Assembly (NCBI RefSeq): GCF_900236475.1
Contig: NZ_LT963352.1
Span: 4,542,501-4,606,500 of the forward strand
Direction: 5' to 3'
DNA length: 64,000 bases
Source: Streptomyces chartreusis NRRL 3882
Lineage (GTDB): Bacteria; Actinomycetota; Actinomycetes; Streptomycetales; Streptomycetaceae
The notes beneath the pieces are model-generated. The model worked only from the letters and a program-made list of their open reading frames with translations, made no database searches and had not been told where the DNA came from. Shown here piece after piece: positions 33,111-41,285 of the stretch (the first letter of the stretch is position 1; each line of letters starts with the position of its first letter). A program made the translations under genes and the position numbers.

Positions 33111-34109
33111 ATGACCGATCCGGTCCCCGGTCCCCGTACCGAGTCGATGGGGGCGGATGTTTCACGTGAAACACCGCCTCCGATGGACGACACTCCCATC
33201 GGTCGTGCTGCCCAACTGGCGGTGGAGGCTCTAGGCCGCGCCGGCGAGGGCCTGCCACGGCCCGAGCAGACCCGAATCATGGTGGTCGCCAACCAGAAGG
33301 GCGGTGTGGGCAAGACGACGACGACCGTCAACCTTGCCGCGTCGCTGGCCCTGCACGGTGGCCGGGTTCTGGTGGTCGACCTCGATCCACAGGGCAATGC
33401 GTCCACCGCGCTGGGCATCGACCATCACGCCGAAGTCCCGTCCATCTACGACGTGTTGGTGGAGAGTAAGCCGCTTTCCGAGGTCGTCCAGCCGGTCCCC
33501 GATGTCGAGGGCCTCTTCTGTGCCCCTGCCACGATCGATCTCGCCGGTGCGGAGATCGAGCTGGTGTCCCTGGTGGCACGGGAGAGCCGGCTGCAGCGCG
33601 CCATCCAGGCGTACGAACAGCCGCTGGACTACATCCTCATCGACTGTCCGCCGTCCCTAGGCCTGTTGACCGTCAATGCGTTGGTGGCGGGCCAGGAGGT
33701 TCTGATCCCGATCCAGTGCGAGTACTACGCGCTGGAAGGCCTGGGTCAGTTGTTGCGCAACGTGGATCTGGTGCGGGGGCACCTCAACCCCGCCCTCCAT
33801 GTGTCGACCATCCTGCTCACCATGTACGACGGCCGGACACGACTCGCCTCCCAGGTCGCGGACGAGGTGCGCACCCACTTCGGCGATGAGGTGCTGCGGA
33901 CGAGCATTCCCAGGTCCGTCCGTATCTCCGAGGCGCCGAGTTATGGGCAGACGGTCCTGACTTACGATCCTGGATCGAGTGGTGCCCTCTCTTATCTTGA
34001 GGCGGCACGAGAGATCGCGCTGAAGGGCGTCGGCATCAGCTATGACGCGACGCACGCCCATATCGGCGCACAGCAGAACGACCCGAGCATGGTGGAGGGC
34101 ATTCAGTGA
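33111..34109 (+). CDS. parA: Chromosome partitioning ATPase ParA
   Basis: 332 residues from ATG 33111. The deviant Walker A KGGVGKTTTTVNLA has the signature Lys; Walker A' is VVDLDPQGNAS and Walker B ILIDCPPSLG. ParA dimers on nucleoid DNA move ParB-parS complexes and are needed at sporulation septation in Streptomyces. The start is uncertain: the frame stays open back to 32859 inside parS, and TTG 33081 has a better ribosome site (AGGAGAG). ATG 33147 is also possible. A parS site (33159-33172) lies inside the N-terminal coding region. It overlaps parB by four bases. Confidence 0.95.
   Translation: MTDPVPGPRTESMGADVSRETPPPMDDTPIGRAAQLAVEALGRAGEGLPRPEQTRIMVVANQKGGVGKTTTTVNLAASLALHGGRVLVVDLDPQGNASTALGIDHHAEVPSIYDVLVESKPLSEVVQPVPDVEGLFCAPATIDLAGAEIELVSLVARESRLQRAIQAYEQPLDYILIDCPPSLGLLTVNALVAGQEVLIPIQCEYYALEGLGQLLRNVDLVRGHLNPALHVSTILLTMYDGRTRLASQVADEVRTHFGDEVLRTSIPRSVRISEAPSYGQTVLTYDPGSSGALSYLEAAREIALKGVGISYDATHAHIGAQQNDPSMVEGIQ
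33159..33172. promoter_or_regulatory. parS 2, inside parA 5' end
   Basis: Perfect GTTTCACGTGAAAC encoding VSRET in the ParA N-terminal region. It may also lie in the leader if the true start is further down. Confidence 0.9.
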
Positions 34110-35206
34110 GCGAGCGACGGAGGGGGCTGGGCCGTGGTCTCGGCGCACTGATCCCTGCGGCCCCGACGGAGAAGTCGGTAGCCCAGGCTGCGGCGGGGGG
34201 CGCCGCTTCCACGTCCCCCGCGGCAGTGCCCGTGCTGCCGAACGACCGTGGGGTGGCCGCGGCGAAGGTGGCGACGCTGCCGAATGTTTCACGTGAAACA
34301 GAGGAGCCGGCGCAGCCCAGTGCTCCCGCCACGCCTGCGGCGCCCATGGGTGCGCACTTCGCCGAAATCCCCCTCGACTCCATTACGCCGAACCCACGGC
34401 AGCCGCGTGAGGTCTTCGACGAGGACGCGCTGGCCGAGCTCATCACCTCCATCAAGGAAGTGGGGCTCCTGCAGCCGGTCGTCGTACGGCAGGTGGGTCC
34501 CGCCCACTACGAGCTCATCATGGGCGAGCGCCGCTGGAGGGCCTGCCGCGAGGCCGGGCTGGAGGCGATCCCGGCGATCGTGCGCGCCACGGACGACGAG
34601 AAGCTCCTCCTGGACGCTCTGCTGGAGAACCTGCATCGTGCCCAGCTGAACCCGCTGGAAGAGGCAGCTGCCTACGACCAGTTGCTGCGGGACTTCAACT
34701 GCACGCACGACCAGCTGGCGGACCGCATCGGCCGATCCCGCCCGCAGGTCTCCAACACCCTGCGGCTGCTGAAGCTCTCGCCGGCGGTGCAGCGCCGGGT
34801 GGCCGCCGGAGTGCTCTCCGCCGGTCACGCACGGGCCCTGCTGTCCGTTGAGGACTCGGAGGAGCAGGACAGGCTGGCGCACCGCATCGTGGCCGAGGGG
34901 CTGTCGGTGCGAGCCGTCGAGGAGATCGTGACCCTGATGGGGTCGCGTCCTCAGAAGGCCCAGCGGCCCAAGGGCCCGCGTGCCGGTGCTCGTGTCTCTC
35001 CCGCCCTGTCCGAGCTCGCCACGCGGCTCTCGGACCGCTTCGAGACGCGGGTGAAGGTCGACCTGGGCCAGAAGAAGGGCAAGATCACCGTCGAGTTCGC
35101 CTCCATGGAGGACCTTGAGCGGATCCTCGGCTCACTCGCTCCTGGGGAGGGGCCGGTTCTGCAGAAGAGCCTGCTGGAGGGCGACTCCGAAGAGAGCGAG
35201 TCCTGA
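34106..35206 (+). CDS. parB: Chromosome partitioning protein ParB
   Basis: A 366-residue CTP-dependent clamp that loads at parS. The N-terminus, RRGLGRGLGALIPAAP, is the ParA-stimulating peptide. The CTP-binding and clamp part has ITPNPRQPRE and GERRWRACREAG boxes. The central helix-turn-helix (LADRIGRSRPQVSNTLRLL) reads parS, and the C-terminal domain dimerises. The linker after residue 20 is long and Ala-rich, as in Streptomyces. parS 3 (34286-34299) lies in its own coding sequence. It is coupled to parA by a GTGA overlap. Confidence 0.97.
   Translation: MSERRRGLGRGLGALIPAAPTEKSVAQAAAGGAASTSPAAVPVLPNDRGVAAAKVATLPNVSRETEEPAQPSAPATPAAPMGAHFAEIPLDSITPNPRQPREVFDEDALAELITSIKEVGLLQPVVVRQVGPAHYELIMGERRWRACREAGLEAIPAIVRATDDEKLLLDALLENLHRAQLNPLEEAAAYDQLLRDFNCTHDQLADRIGRSRPQVSNTLRLLKLSPAVQRRVAAGVLSAGHARALLSVEDSEEQDRLAHRIVAEGLSVRAVEEIVTLMGSRPQKAQRPKGPRAGARVSPALSELATRLSDRFETRVKVDLGQKKGKITVEFASMEDLERILGSLAPGEGPVLQKSLLEGDSEESES
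34286..34299. promoter_or_regulatory. parS 3, inside parB
   Basis: Perfect GTTTCACGTGAAAC in the parB 5' coding region, read as VSRET. Confidence 0.95.
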
Positions 35207-35237
35207 GCCTCCGGCAGGAGCCGCTTTTATGGATGAC

Positions 35238-35285
35238 AGAGCGGGCCATGTCCGGTGTGTGCCGGAACGTGGCCCGCTCTTTCCT
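35238..35285 (+). terminator. parAB terminator
   Basis: AGAGCGGGCCA (35238-35248) pairs with TGGCCCGCTCT (35270-35280), with an inner TCCGG/CCGGA stem, followed by TTCCTTTC. Confidence 0.8.
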
Positions 35286-35378
35286 TTCTGGCGGTATCGA
35301 TGGAATCGCATCGTGGATACGATGCGTTCGGATACGGCGCAACCACCCGGCAGCACCTCTGAGAGGAAGGCAGGGGCC

Positions 35379-35636
35379 ATGCGAACGATGAGCCGCTCTG
35401 GACTGGTGAGCGCCGGTTTGGGGCTGGGAGCGGTCGGTGGGTTCATCGGCAGTCTCCTCAGGGAACGGAGCGCTCTGACAGCCGCCCGCGACGCGGCAGG
35501 CGAAGGAAGCGAGGATCAGCCTTCATGGGGCGCCGGCTCGTACCGCTCACGTTGGACAACCTTCAGGACCTTCCCAAGCGCTGTCGGTCGTGTGTCTTCT
35601 GGGAGCTCGACCCGGTCAGCGGTGAGGCCGCGGTAA
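35379..35636 (+). CDS. Possible small membrane protein overlapping GNAT gene
   Basis: An 85-residue frame from ATG 35379 with AGGAAGGCAGGGG upstream. Its first 40 residues (SGLVSAGLGLGAVGGFIGSL) look like a membrane helix and polar tail, but the last third overlaps the GNAT gene by 112 bases in another frame and is not protein-like. It may be a real short gene whose stop was lost, or a chance frame. Confidence 0.3.
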   Translation: MRTMSRSGLVSAGLGLGAVGGFIGSLLRERSALTAARDAAGEGSEDQPSWGAGSYRSRWTTFRTFPSAVGRVSSGSSTRSAVRPR

Positions 35637-36142
35637 AGGCGGGCAAGTCCGCTCTGGAGAAGGAAGCCTGGATCTCGGCCGTTCTGCTGGACTGGGGTTC
35701 CTGCGGCCGGGTCGTGTACGTCGACGACGTACCGGTGGGCTTCGTGCTCTACGCCCCTCCCGCCTATGTCCCGCGCTCCACGGCCTTCCCCACGAGTCCC
35801 GTCTCCCCCGACGCGGTGCAGCTGATGACCGCGTTCATCGTGCCGGGGTACCAGGGGCAGGGACTCGGCCGGGTGATGGTCCAGACGGTCGCCAAGGATC
35901 TGCTGCGGCGCGGGTTCAAAGCGATCGAGGCGTTCGGGGACGCGCGCTGGAAGGAACCGGCCTGTGTGCTGCCCGCCGACCACCTCCTGGCGGTGGGCTT
36001 CAAGACGGTCCGGCAACACCCCACGTATCCCCGGCTGAGGCTGGAACTGCGGTCGACGCTCTCCTGGAAGGAAGACGTCGAGATGGCCCTCGACCGGCTC
36101 CTGGGAGCCGTACAGAAGGAGCCGGCGCTGCGGCCGCTGTAG
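35525..36142 (+). CDS. GNAT family N-acetyltransferase
   Basis: 205 residues. The GNAT acetyl-CoA loop is VPGYQGQGLGRVMVQTVAKD (motif A, about residues 105-125), preceded by a beta strand with QLMTAFI. The N-terminal part has CRSCVFWELD, two Cys near each other. The substrate is unknown. This gene is conserved between parB and trxA in Streptomyces. It is convergent with trxA, with a strong hairpin and parS 4 between them. Confidence 0.85.
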   Translation: MGRRLVPLTLDNLQDLPKRCRSCVFWELDPVSGEAAVKAGKSALEKEAWISAVLLDWGSCGRVVYVDDVPVGFVLYAPPAYVPRSTAFPTSPVSPDAVQLMTAFIVPGYQGQGLGRVMVQTVAKDLLRRGFKAIEAFGDARWKEPACVLPADHLLAVGFKTVRQHPTYPRLRLELRSTLSWKEDVEMALDRLLGAVQKEPALRPL

Positions 36143-36155
36143 GGCAGGCAGTCAA

Positions 36156-36191
36156 ACGAATGGGCCAACCCTTCCGGGTTGGCCCATTCGT
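36156..36191. terminator. 16-bp bidirectional terminator
   Basis: 36156-36171 pairs perfectly with 36176-36191 (TTCC loop) between convergent GNAT and trxA genes. The right arm abuts parS 4. Confidence 0.85.
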
Positions 36192-36205
36192 GTTTCACGT
36201 GAAAC
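36192..36205. promoter_or_regulatory. parS 4
   Basis: Perfect GTTTCACGTGAAAC directly after a 16-bp hairpin, in the trxA-GNAT gap. Confidence 0.95.
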
Positions 36206-36235
36206 ATGCGCCGTCGCTCAGACGGCTTCGCCGGT

Positions 36236-36568
36236 TCACTCGGCGATGAACTCCTCGAGGTCGCGAACGATCGCGGCCTTCGGCTTGGCGCCCACGATGG
36301 TCTTGGCGACCTCACCACCCTGGTAGACGTTCAGGGTCGGGATGGACATGACGCCGTACTTGGCGGCCGTACCCGGGTTCTCGTCGATGTTCAGCTTGAC
36401 GACCTCGATCTTGTCGCCGTACTCGGAGGCGATCGCCTCAAGGGACGGCGCGATCTGGCGGCACGGACCGCACCAGGCGGCCCAGAAGTCCACCAGGACG
36501 GGCTTGTCGCTCTTGAGGACGTCCTGCTCGAAGGAGTCGTCGGTCACATTCTTCAGGGTGCCGGCCAC
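36236..36568 (-). CDS. trxA: Thioredoxin
   Basis: A 110-residue protein with the WCGPC redox site in DFWAAWCGPCRQIAPSLE (about residues 28-46), the cis-Pro in MSIPTLNVY and the conserved Lys/Asp around the active site. It reduces protein disulfides in the cytosol using electrons from TrxB. It lies 47 bases after trxB in one operon. The SigR-type promoter upstream of trxB should make it stress-induced. Confidence 0.97.
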   Translation of the reverse strand: MAGTLKNVTDDSFEQDVLKSDKPVLVDFWAAWCGPCRQIAPSLEAIASEYGDKIEVVKLNIDENPGTAAKYGVMSIPTLNVYQGGEVAKTIVGAKPKAAIVRDLEEFIAE

Positions 36569-36615
36569 GGCGGGCTCCTTAACTGGTTGGTGCGTGGGGC
36601 GGGTAGGGAGAGAGG

Positions 36616-37584
36616 TCAGACAGCGGTCTTCTCGGGCTCGGGCTGCTCCTCGTCCGCGAGGGCGGCGAGGTAGCGCTCGGCGTCGAGAGCAGCGGAGCAG
36701 CCGGTCCCCGCCGCGGTGATCGCCTGGCGGTAGGTGTGGTCGACCACGTCGCCGGCACCGAAGACACCGGTCAGGTTGGTGCGCGTCGACGGCGCGGCCA
36801 CCTTCAGGTAGCCCTCGTCGTCCAGGTCGAGCTGACCCTTGAAGAGCTCGGTGCGAGGGTCGTGACCGATGGCGATGAAGAGACCGGTCACCGGCAGGTC
36901 CGAAAGCTCGCCGGTCTTGAGGTTGCGCAGCTTCAGGCCCGAGAGCTTCGGGTCACCCTGGATCTCGGCGACCTCGCTGTCCCACACGAACGAGATCTTC
37001 GGGTCGGCGAAGGCGCGCTCCTGCATGGCCTTGGAGGCACGCAGGGTGTCGCGGCGGTGGACGACGGTCACGGACTTGGCGAACCGCGAGAGGAAGGTGG
37101 CCTCCTCCATGGCGGTGTCGCCACCACCGATCACGGCGATGTCCTGGTCCTTGAAGAAGAACCCGTCACAGGTGGCGCACCAGGACACCCCACGGCCGGA
37201 GAGGGCGTCCTCGTTCGGCAGACCGAGCTTGCGGTGCTGCGAGCCGGTGGCGACGATGACGGCCTTGGCCCGGTGGACGGTACCGGCCGTGTCCGTGACG
37301 GTCTTGATCTCACCGGTCAGGTCGACGGCGACGATGTCGTCCGGGACGAGCTCGGCGCCGAAGCGCTCCGCCTGGGCCCGCATGTTGTCCATGAGCTCGG
37401 GGCCCATGATGCCGTCCTGGAAGCCCGGGAAGTTCTCGACGTCGGTGGTGTTCATGAGCGCACCGCCGGCGGTGACGGCACCCTCGAACACCAGTGGCTT
37501 CAGCGACGCGCGCGCGGTGTAGAGCGCCGCCGTATAGCCGGCGGGCCCGGAGCCGATGATGATCACGTTACGGACGTCGCTCAC
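36616..37584 (-). CDS. trxB: Thioredoxin reductase
   Basis: A 322-residue FAD enzyme that passes electrons from NADPH to thioredoxin. FAD-binding GSGPAGYTAALYTARA is near the start, the redox pair is in CATCDGFFFKDQDIAVIGGGD (two separate motifs: CATC and GGGDTA) and the C-terminal FAD motif is GDVVDHTYRQA. It is followed by trxA. An exact SigR-type promoter lies about 73-97 bases upstream. It lies next to the sigM module as in mycobacteria. Confidence 0.97.
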   Translation of the reverse strand: MSDVRNVIIIGSGPAGYTAALYTARASLKPLVFEGAVTAGGALMNTTDVENFPGFQDGIMGPELMDNMRAQAERFGAELVPDDIVAVDLTGEIKTVTDTAGTVHRAKAVIVATGSQHRKLGLPNEDALSGRGVSWCATCDGFFFKDQDIAVIGGGDTAMEEATFLSRFAKSVTVVHRRDTLRASKAMQERAFADPKISFVWDSEVAEIQGDPKLSGLKLRNLKTGELSDLPVTGLFIAIGHDPRTELFKGQLDLDDEGYLKVAAPSTRTNLTGVFGAGDVVDHTYRQAITAAGTGCSAALDAERYLAALADEEQPEPEKTAV

Positions 37585-37655
37585 GGCTTGATTCCTCGTC
37601 TCTGGACTGCGTCGTTCGACCGGTGGGAGCTTCTCTCGGAGCTCTCACCCCACCC

Positions 37656-37681
37656 AACGGATCCTAAGGGGCGCGCATTCC
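37656..37681 (-). promoter_or_regulatory. SigR-type promoter of trxBA
   Basis: On the minus strand GGAAT (37677-37681), 18 bases, GTT (37656-37658) match the GGAAT-N18-GTT consensus exactly. The thiol-stress sigma factor SigR is known to drive trxBA in S. coelicolor. Confidence 0.85.
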
Positions 37682-37751
37682 CGGTGTGTCCGGGCACACG
37701 GAGAAGCGGCCCTGTGCCGGGTACCGCGCAGGGCGCAGACGAAGACGTGCC

Positions 37752-38678
37752 TCAGGCGGACGGGTACGAGCGCTGAAGAAGGACCTTGCCCTCGGCGGTC
37801 GCCGGCGCATGATCCGCACAGGTCGCGTCGACGATGTAGGCAGTGACCCGAGTCGGGTCGGATGTGTCGGGGAGCAGCACCAGCATGGCCTTCTTCCCCT
37901 GATACCTGCCGTTCTCGACCGCCAGGGCCGTGTCCTTGCGTCCGATGCCGTCGCGGACGCAGCCGGGCACGGTGGGCTCCCGGAAGACCTGGGGATGGTC
38001 GGTGCCGGGGGCGGTCGCCGCGCCGAAGGGGGTGCGGGAACCCCCCTCCTTCTTGCTCTGCTTCTGGGCCAGGAGATCGGTGACCTGCTTCTCGAGCTTC
38101 CCCTCGGAGAAGGTGTCCGCCGGCGCGCTCTGCTGTCCGCCCGCCGTGTCATGCCGGGGCTTGCCGTCGCCGAGTGACGACAGCAGGACGGAGCCCAGTC
38201 CCAGGGCGGCGACGGTGAAGACGGTCCCCAGAACGGCGATCCTGCGGCGGCCGTTCCGCGTGCGGCCCTTGCGACCCGGGCCGGTGGTGGACGACCGGGG
38301 GCGCCCGGCGGGTCGGTCGGCGGGCGTCGATGTTTCACGTGAAACATGCGCACCACTGTCGTCCTCGGACATAGGACGGGGAGTGCTCACGGGCGTCTGG
38401 CTCTCCGCGGCCTCCGGCACCATGGCGTTCAGCAGGGCCTCGGCGGCGAGGGCGGCATCGATGCGGCCCGCGACATCGGCGGGCATGCGCGGCGGGCCCG
38501 GCAGCGTGCCGAGCAGCCCGCGGATCTCCTCCAGGGAGGCATAGACGTCCGCGCAGAGCTCGCACCCGTCCAGATGCCGGCGTACGTCGGTGCTCCGGGA
38601 CGGTGCGAGGAGGCCCTCGGCGAGGTCGGAGATCTCCGCGACGTCCGGGTGCCCGGCCATGTCTGTCGTCGACGTCAC
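37752..38678 (-). CDS. Zinc-type anti-sigma factor of SigM
   Basis: A 308-residue membrane protein. The cytoplasmic N-terminus has the zinc anti-sigma signature H-x3-C-x2-C in RRHLDGCELCADVYASLEE. One membrane helix (RRIAVLGTVFTVAALGLGSV) is near residue 150. The exported part ends with two Cys (GCVRDG and DATCADH). It should hold the upstream sigma factor at the membrane. The start overlaps the sigM stop by four bases. parS 5 is inside its coding sequence (VSRET). It resembles the mycobacterial RsmA beside SigM. Confidence 0.88.
   Translation of the reverse strand: MTSTTDMAGHPDVAEISDLAEGLLAPSRSTDVRRHLDGCELCADVYASLEEIRGLLGTLPGPPRMPADVAGRIDAALAAEALLNAMVPEAAESQTPVSTPRPMSEDDSGAHVSRETSTPADRPAGRPRSSTTGPGRKGRTRNGRRRIAVLGTVFTVAALGLGSVLLSSLGDGKPRHDTAGGQQSAPADTFSEGKLEKQVTDLLAQKQSKKEGGSRTPFGAATAPGTDHPQVFREPTVPGCVRDGIGRKDTALAVENGRYQGKKAMLVLLPDTSDPTRVTAYIVDATCADHAPATAEGKVLLQRSYPSA
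38332..38345. promoter_or_regulatory. parS 5, inside anti-sigma gene
   Basis: Perfect GTTTCACGTGAAAC, with ATG and CAT outside it extending the palindrome to 18 bp. It encodes HVSRET. Confidence 0.95.
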
Positions 38679-39400
38679 GCTCGTCCACCTCCGCCCTTCA
38701 CTGCCGCTGGGTCGCTCGGTCCTGTGTCCGGTGGTTCCGCTCGGCGCGGTCCCGCTGCGGGTGGGACGGCTGGCCCCTGCGTCCGGTTCCGTTCCCCGCC
38801 GGGCTTCTTGCTCTCACCGGGGTTGTCCGGCCGTAGGTGGGTGAGCAGCGGCAGGAGTCTGGCTCTGCCGCGCGCACATCGGCTCTTCACCGTGCCGGTC
38901 GGAACGTCGAGGATGCGGGCCGCCTCCGCGACCGGGTAGCCCTGCATGTCCACCAGGACGAGCGCCGCTCGCTGGTCGGCCGGCAGGGTCCCCAGGGCTT
39001 CGATGAGCTGCCGGTGGAGATCGTTGCGCTCCGCGGGCGCCGAAGCCGACTCGTGCGGCTCCAGCAGCTGCTCCAGGCGCTCGGTGTCGTCGACGGGAGA
39101 GGTCTTCCGGGAGGCGACCTTGCGGGCGCGGTCCAGGCAGGCGTTCACCGTGATCCTGTGCAGCCACGTCGTGACGGCCGACTGGCCCCGGAAGGTGTGG
39201 GCGGCCCGGTAGGCGGAGACGAGGGCGTCCTGCACCGCGTCAGCGGCCTCCTCGCGGTCTCCCAGCGTCCGCAGGGCTACGGCCCAGAGCCGATCGCGGT
39301 GCCGCCGCACGATCTCACCGAAGGCGTCGGGGTCGCCCGCGACGTGCCGGGCGAGGAGGTCCTGATCACTTGCACCGCTGGACTCGGCGCGGTCCGCCAT
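38675..39400 (-). CDS. sigM: ECF RNA polymerase sigma factor SigM
   Basis: A 241-residue ECF sigma factor. ATG 39400 begins MADRAESSGASDQDLLARHV; an in-frame upstream extension is unlike the family. Region 2 has FGEIVRRHRDRLWAVALRTL and WLHRITVNACLDR; region 4 has DVPTGTVKSRCARGRARL. An acidic/Pro-rich tail of about 50 residues is added. The neighbour order (trxB, anti-sigma, sigM, pseudokinase, murJ) matches mycobacterial sigM, which supports the name. Its target promoters are not known from this sequence. Confidence 0.9.
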   Translation of the reverse strand: MADRAESSGASDQDLLARHVAGDPDAFGEIVRRHRDRLWAVALRTLGDREEAADAVQDALVSAYRAAHTFRGQSAVTTWLHRITVNACLDRARKVASRKTSPVDDTERLEQLLEPHESASAPAERNDLHRQLIEALGTLPADQRAALVLVDMQGYPVAEAARILDVPTGTVKSRCARGRARLLPLLTHLRPDNPGESKKPGGERNRTQGPAVPPAAGPRRAEPPDTGPSDPAAVKGGGGRA

Positions 39401-39426
39401 CGAACCCCCTTCCCCTCTGTCGGCTC

Positions 39427-41226
39427 TCAGCCCGTGAACTTCACTTCGGTGATGGCCTGCTTGTAGCCCGGGTTGCTGAAGTTGGCGGGGTCGTCGCCGG
39501 AGTACGGCAGGGCCGTCAGCCACACCAGGAGGTACCGGCTCTTCACCGGCTTGTCGACGGTCACCTTCGCGGAGGTGGTGCTCGTCGTCGCCTTGCCCAG
39601 CTTCGTCATGGAACTCAGCGGCGTGGTCGAGCCGAGGGAGTCGGTCGCGTACAGCTCGACCGTGGTGTGGTCGCCGCCGTAGCGCAGCGAGAGGGCCGCC
39701 GCCGAGACCTCCTTCTCGGATCCGAGGTCGTAGACGATGCCGACACCTGGCTTTATCACCATCTTCGGGCCGTCCAGGTAGCTGTTGGTGCGCCAGCCCG
39801 TGGACGTGTTGCCGTCGTAGGTCTTGGTCACGTCAGCGGGGTGCTGGGCGTCACCCTTGGCGACGTACTCCTCGGCGCCCTTGATGGCGATCGGCGTGAG
39901 TGCCGGGGACTTCTTGTTCTTGTCGCCGTCCTCGTTGTTCTGCGTCTGGCCCGGGTCGTCCTTCTTGCCGCCCTGGTCCATCAGCGCGTCCGCCAGCTGC
40001 CAGCTGCCGAGGCCCAGCGCGGCGATCAGGAGCCCGGACACGGCCCACTTCAGTGCCTTGCCCGTGCGGCTCTGCAACGGGGGCGGCGGGGTCGGGACCG
40101 GCTGGGTGGCACCGGGGCGCGGGGCCTGGCGGCCGTACGTGCCCTGCTGGTACGACGTGCGCTGGTACTCGGGCGGGGCGGTGAACGCCGGCTCCGGCGG
40201 GCGGATACGGGGCATCTCGCCGATCGCCTTCACCAGCTCCTCCGGCGTGGTGCACGGCGACTCGTGCCGGGAGGCGGTGGCGCCGTCGTTGACGAGCGCG
40301 CGCATGGAGAGTTCGGAGAGGCCGCGGTGCACACCGGCACGCACCTGGTCGGGCGCGATCAGGCCGATGTCCTTCGGCAGGCCGGACAGCCCGTAGGCAT
40401 CGCTCTCGTACGGCCAGCGCTGGGTGAGCGCCGCGTACAGCAGGGCGCCGATGGCCTCGGTGTCGGTGCGCTGCGGGGTGTCGGACGCGACGCCCCGCAG
40501 CGCGGCGTTCACCGCGAGCCCGCGGATGCGCCACTGGCCGGTCGAGGTACGCAGGACGGCGTTGGGGTTCAGCCGCAGATGGGCGAGACCTTCGCGATGG
40601 GCGGCGGCCATGGCGGAGGCGATCTGGCTGACCATCTGGTAGGCGTCGTACGGCTCCAGCGGCCCGGAGGCGAGGAGCGTGGTCAGTTCCGTCGCGTCCG
40701 GAAGCCACTCGTGGACGACGTAGACGAGGTCGTTCTCCTCCACCGCGTCCAGCACCTGGACGAAGCGCGGGTCGCCCAACAGGGCGGAGGAGCGGGCGGC
40801 GGCCAGGACGGACCGGGCCCGTGAGTGGTCAGCGGGCAGGATGTGCACGCCGACGGCACGACGGAGCTTCTCGTCCACGGCACGCCAACTGCTGAAACCG
40901 TCCAGACGGGTGACGCACTCCTCGAGGCGGTAGCGTCTGGCGAGTTTGTGACCACTGTGCAGTTCGGGCGGCGAGGTCTTCGCTGGACCGTCGGTCCGGG
41001 TGCTCTCCTGTACCTCGTCGCTGTCCGTGTCCCGCTCCCGGTTCTTGGCCACCCCGTCGGCCGTGGACTGGTCCGCCTGTGCGGTCAGCGACGTCTCGTC
41101 GCTGTTGTCTGCCACGTCGACGGCAGCCGTACTCCGTTCCGCCACCGTCGTTCCTGCCTCCCCATCCATTGCGCGCCGCCCGGCATCCGTTGCGCGCCGT
41201 CCGACGCCGAAACCAATTGTGCCCAC
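39427..41226 (-). CDS. Pseudokinase with extracellular discoidin-like domain
   Basis: A 599-residue protein. Residues about 95-340 have a Hanks kinase fold, but the catalytic residues are lost: VGVHIL replaces the VA.K strand, AHLRLNPNAVL replaces HRD...N, and the DFG position is RGL. A membrane helix (WAVSGLLIAALGLGSWQLA) is near 405. The outer domain (about 450-599) is discoidin/CBM-like. In M. tuberculosis the same two domains are fused to MurJ (MviN, Rv3910) and recruit FhaA. Here they are a separate gene 59 bases after murJ. The N-terminal start is uncertain (ATG 41169 also possible). Confidence 0.88.
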   Translation of the reverse strand: MGTIGFGVGRRATDAGRRAMDGEAGTTVAERSTAAVDVADNSDETSLTAQADQSTADGVAKNRERDTDSDEVQESTRTDGPAKTSPPELHSGHKLARRYRLEECVTRLDGFSSWRAVDEKLRRAVGVHILPADHSRARSVLAAARSSALLGDPRFVQVLDAVEENDLVYVVHEWLPDATELTTLLASGPLEPYDAYQMVSQIASAMAAAHREGLAHLRLNPNAVLRTSTGQWRIRGLAVNAALRGVASDTPQRTDTEAIGALLYAALTQRWPYESDAYGLSGLPKDIGLIAPDQVRAGVHRGLSELSMRALVNDGATASRHESPCTTPEELVKAIGEMPRIRPPEPAFTAPPEYQRTSYQQGTYGRQAPRPGATQPVPTPPPPLQSRTGKALKWAVSGLLIAALGLGSWQLADALMDQGGKKDDPGQTQNNEDGDKNKKSPALTPIAIKGAEEYVAKGDAQHPADVTKTYDGNTSTGWRTNSYLDGPKMVIKPGVGIVYDLGSEKEVSAAALSLRYGGDHTTVELYATDSLGSTTPLSSMTKLGKATTSTTSAKVTVDKPVKSRYLLVWLTALPYSGDDPANFSNPGYKQAITEVKFTG

Positions 41227-41285
41227 AGTCCGCCGCTATGCACGACACGCGGTGGCTGACGATGGTTGTGCGCCCACCTCCCGAC

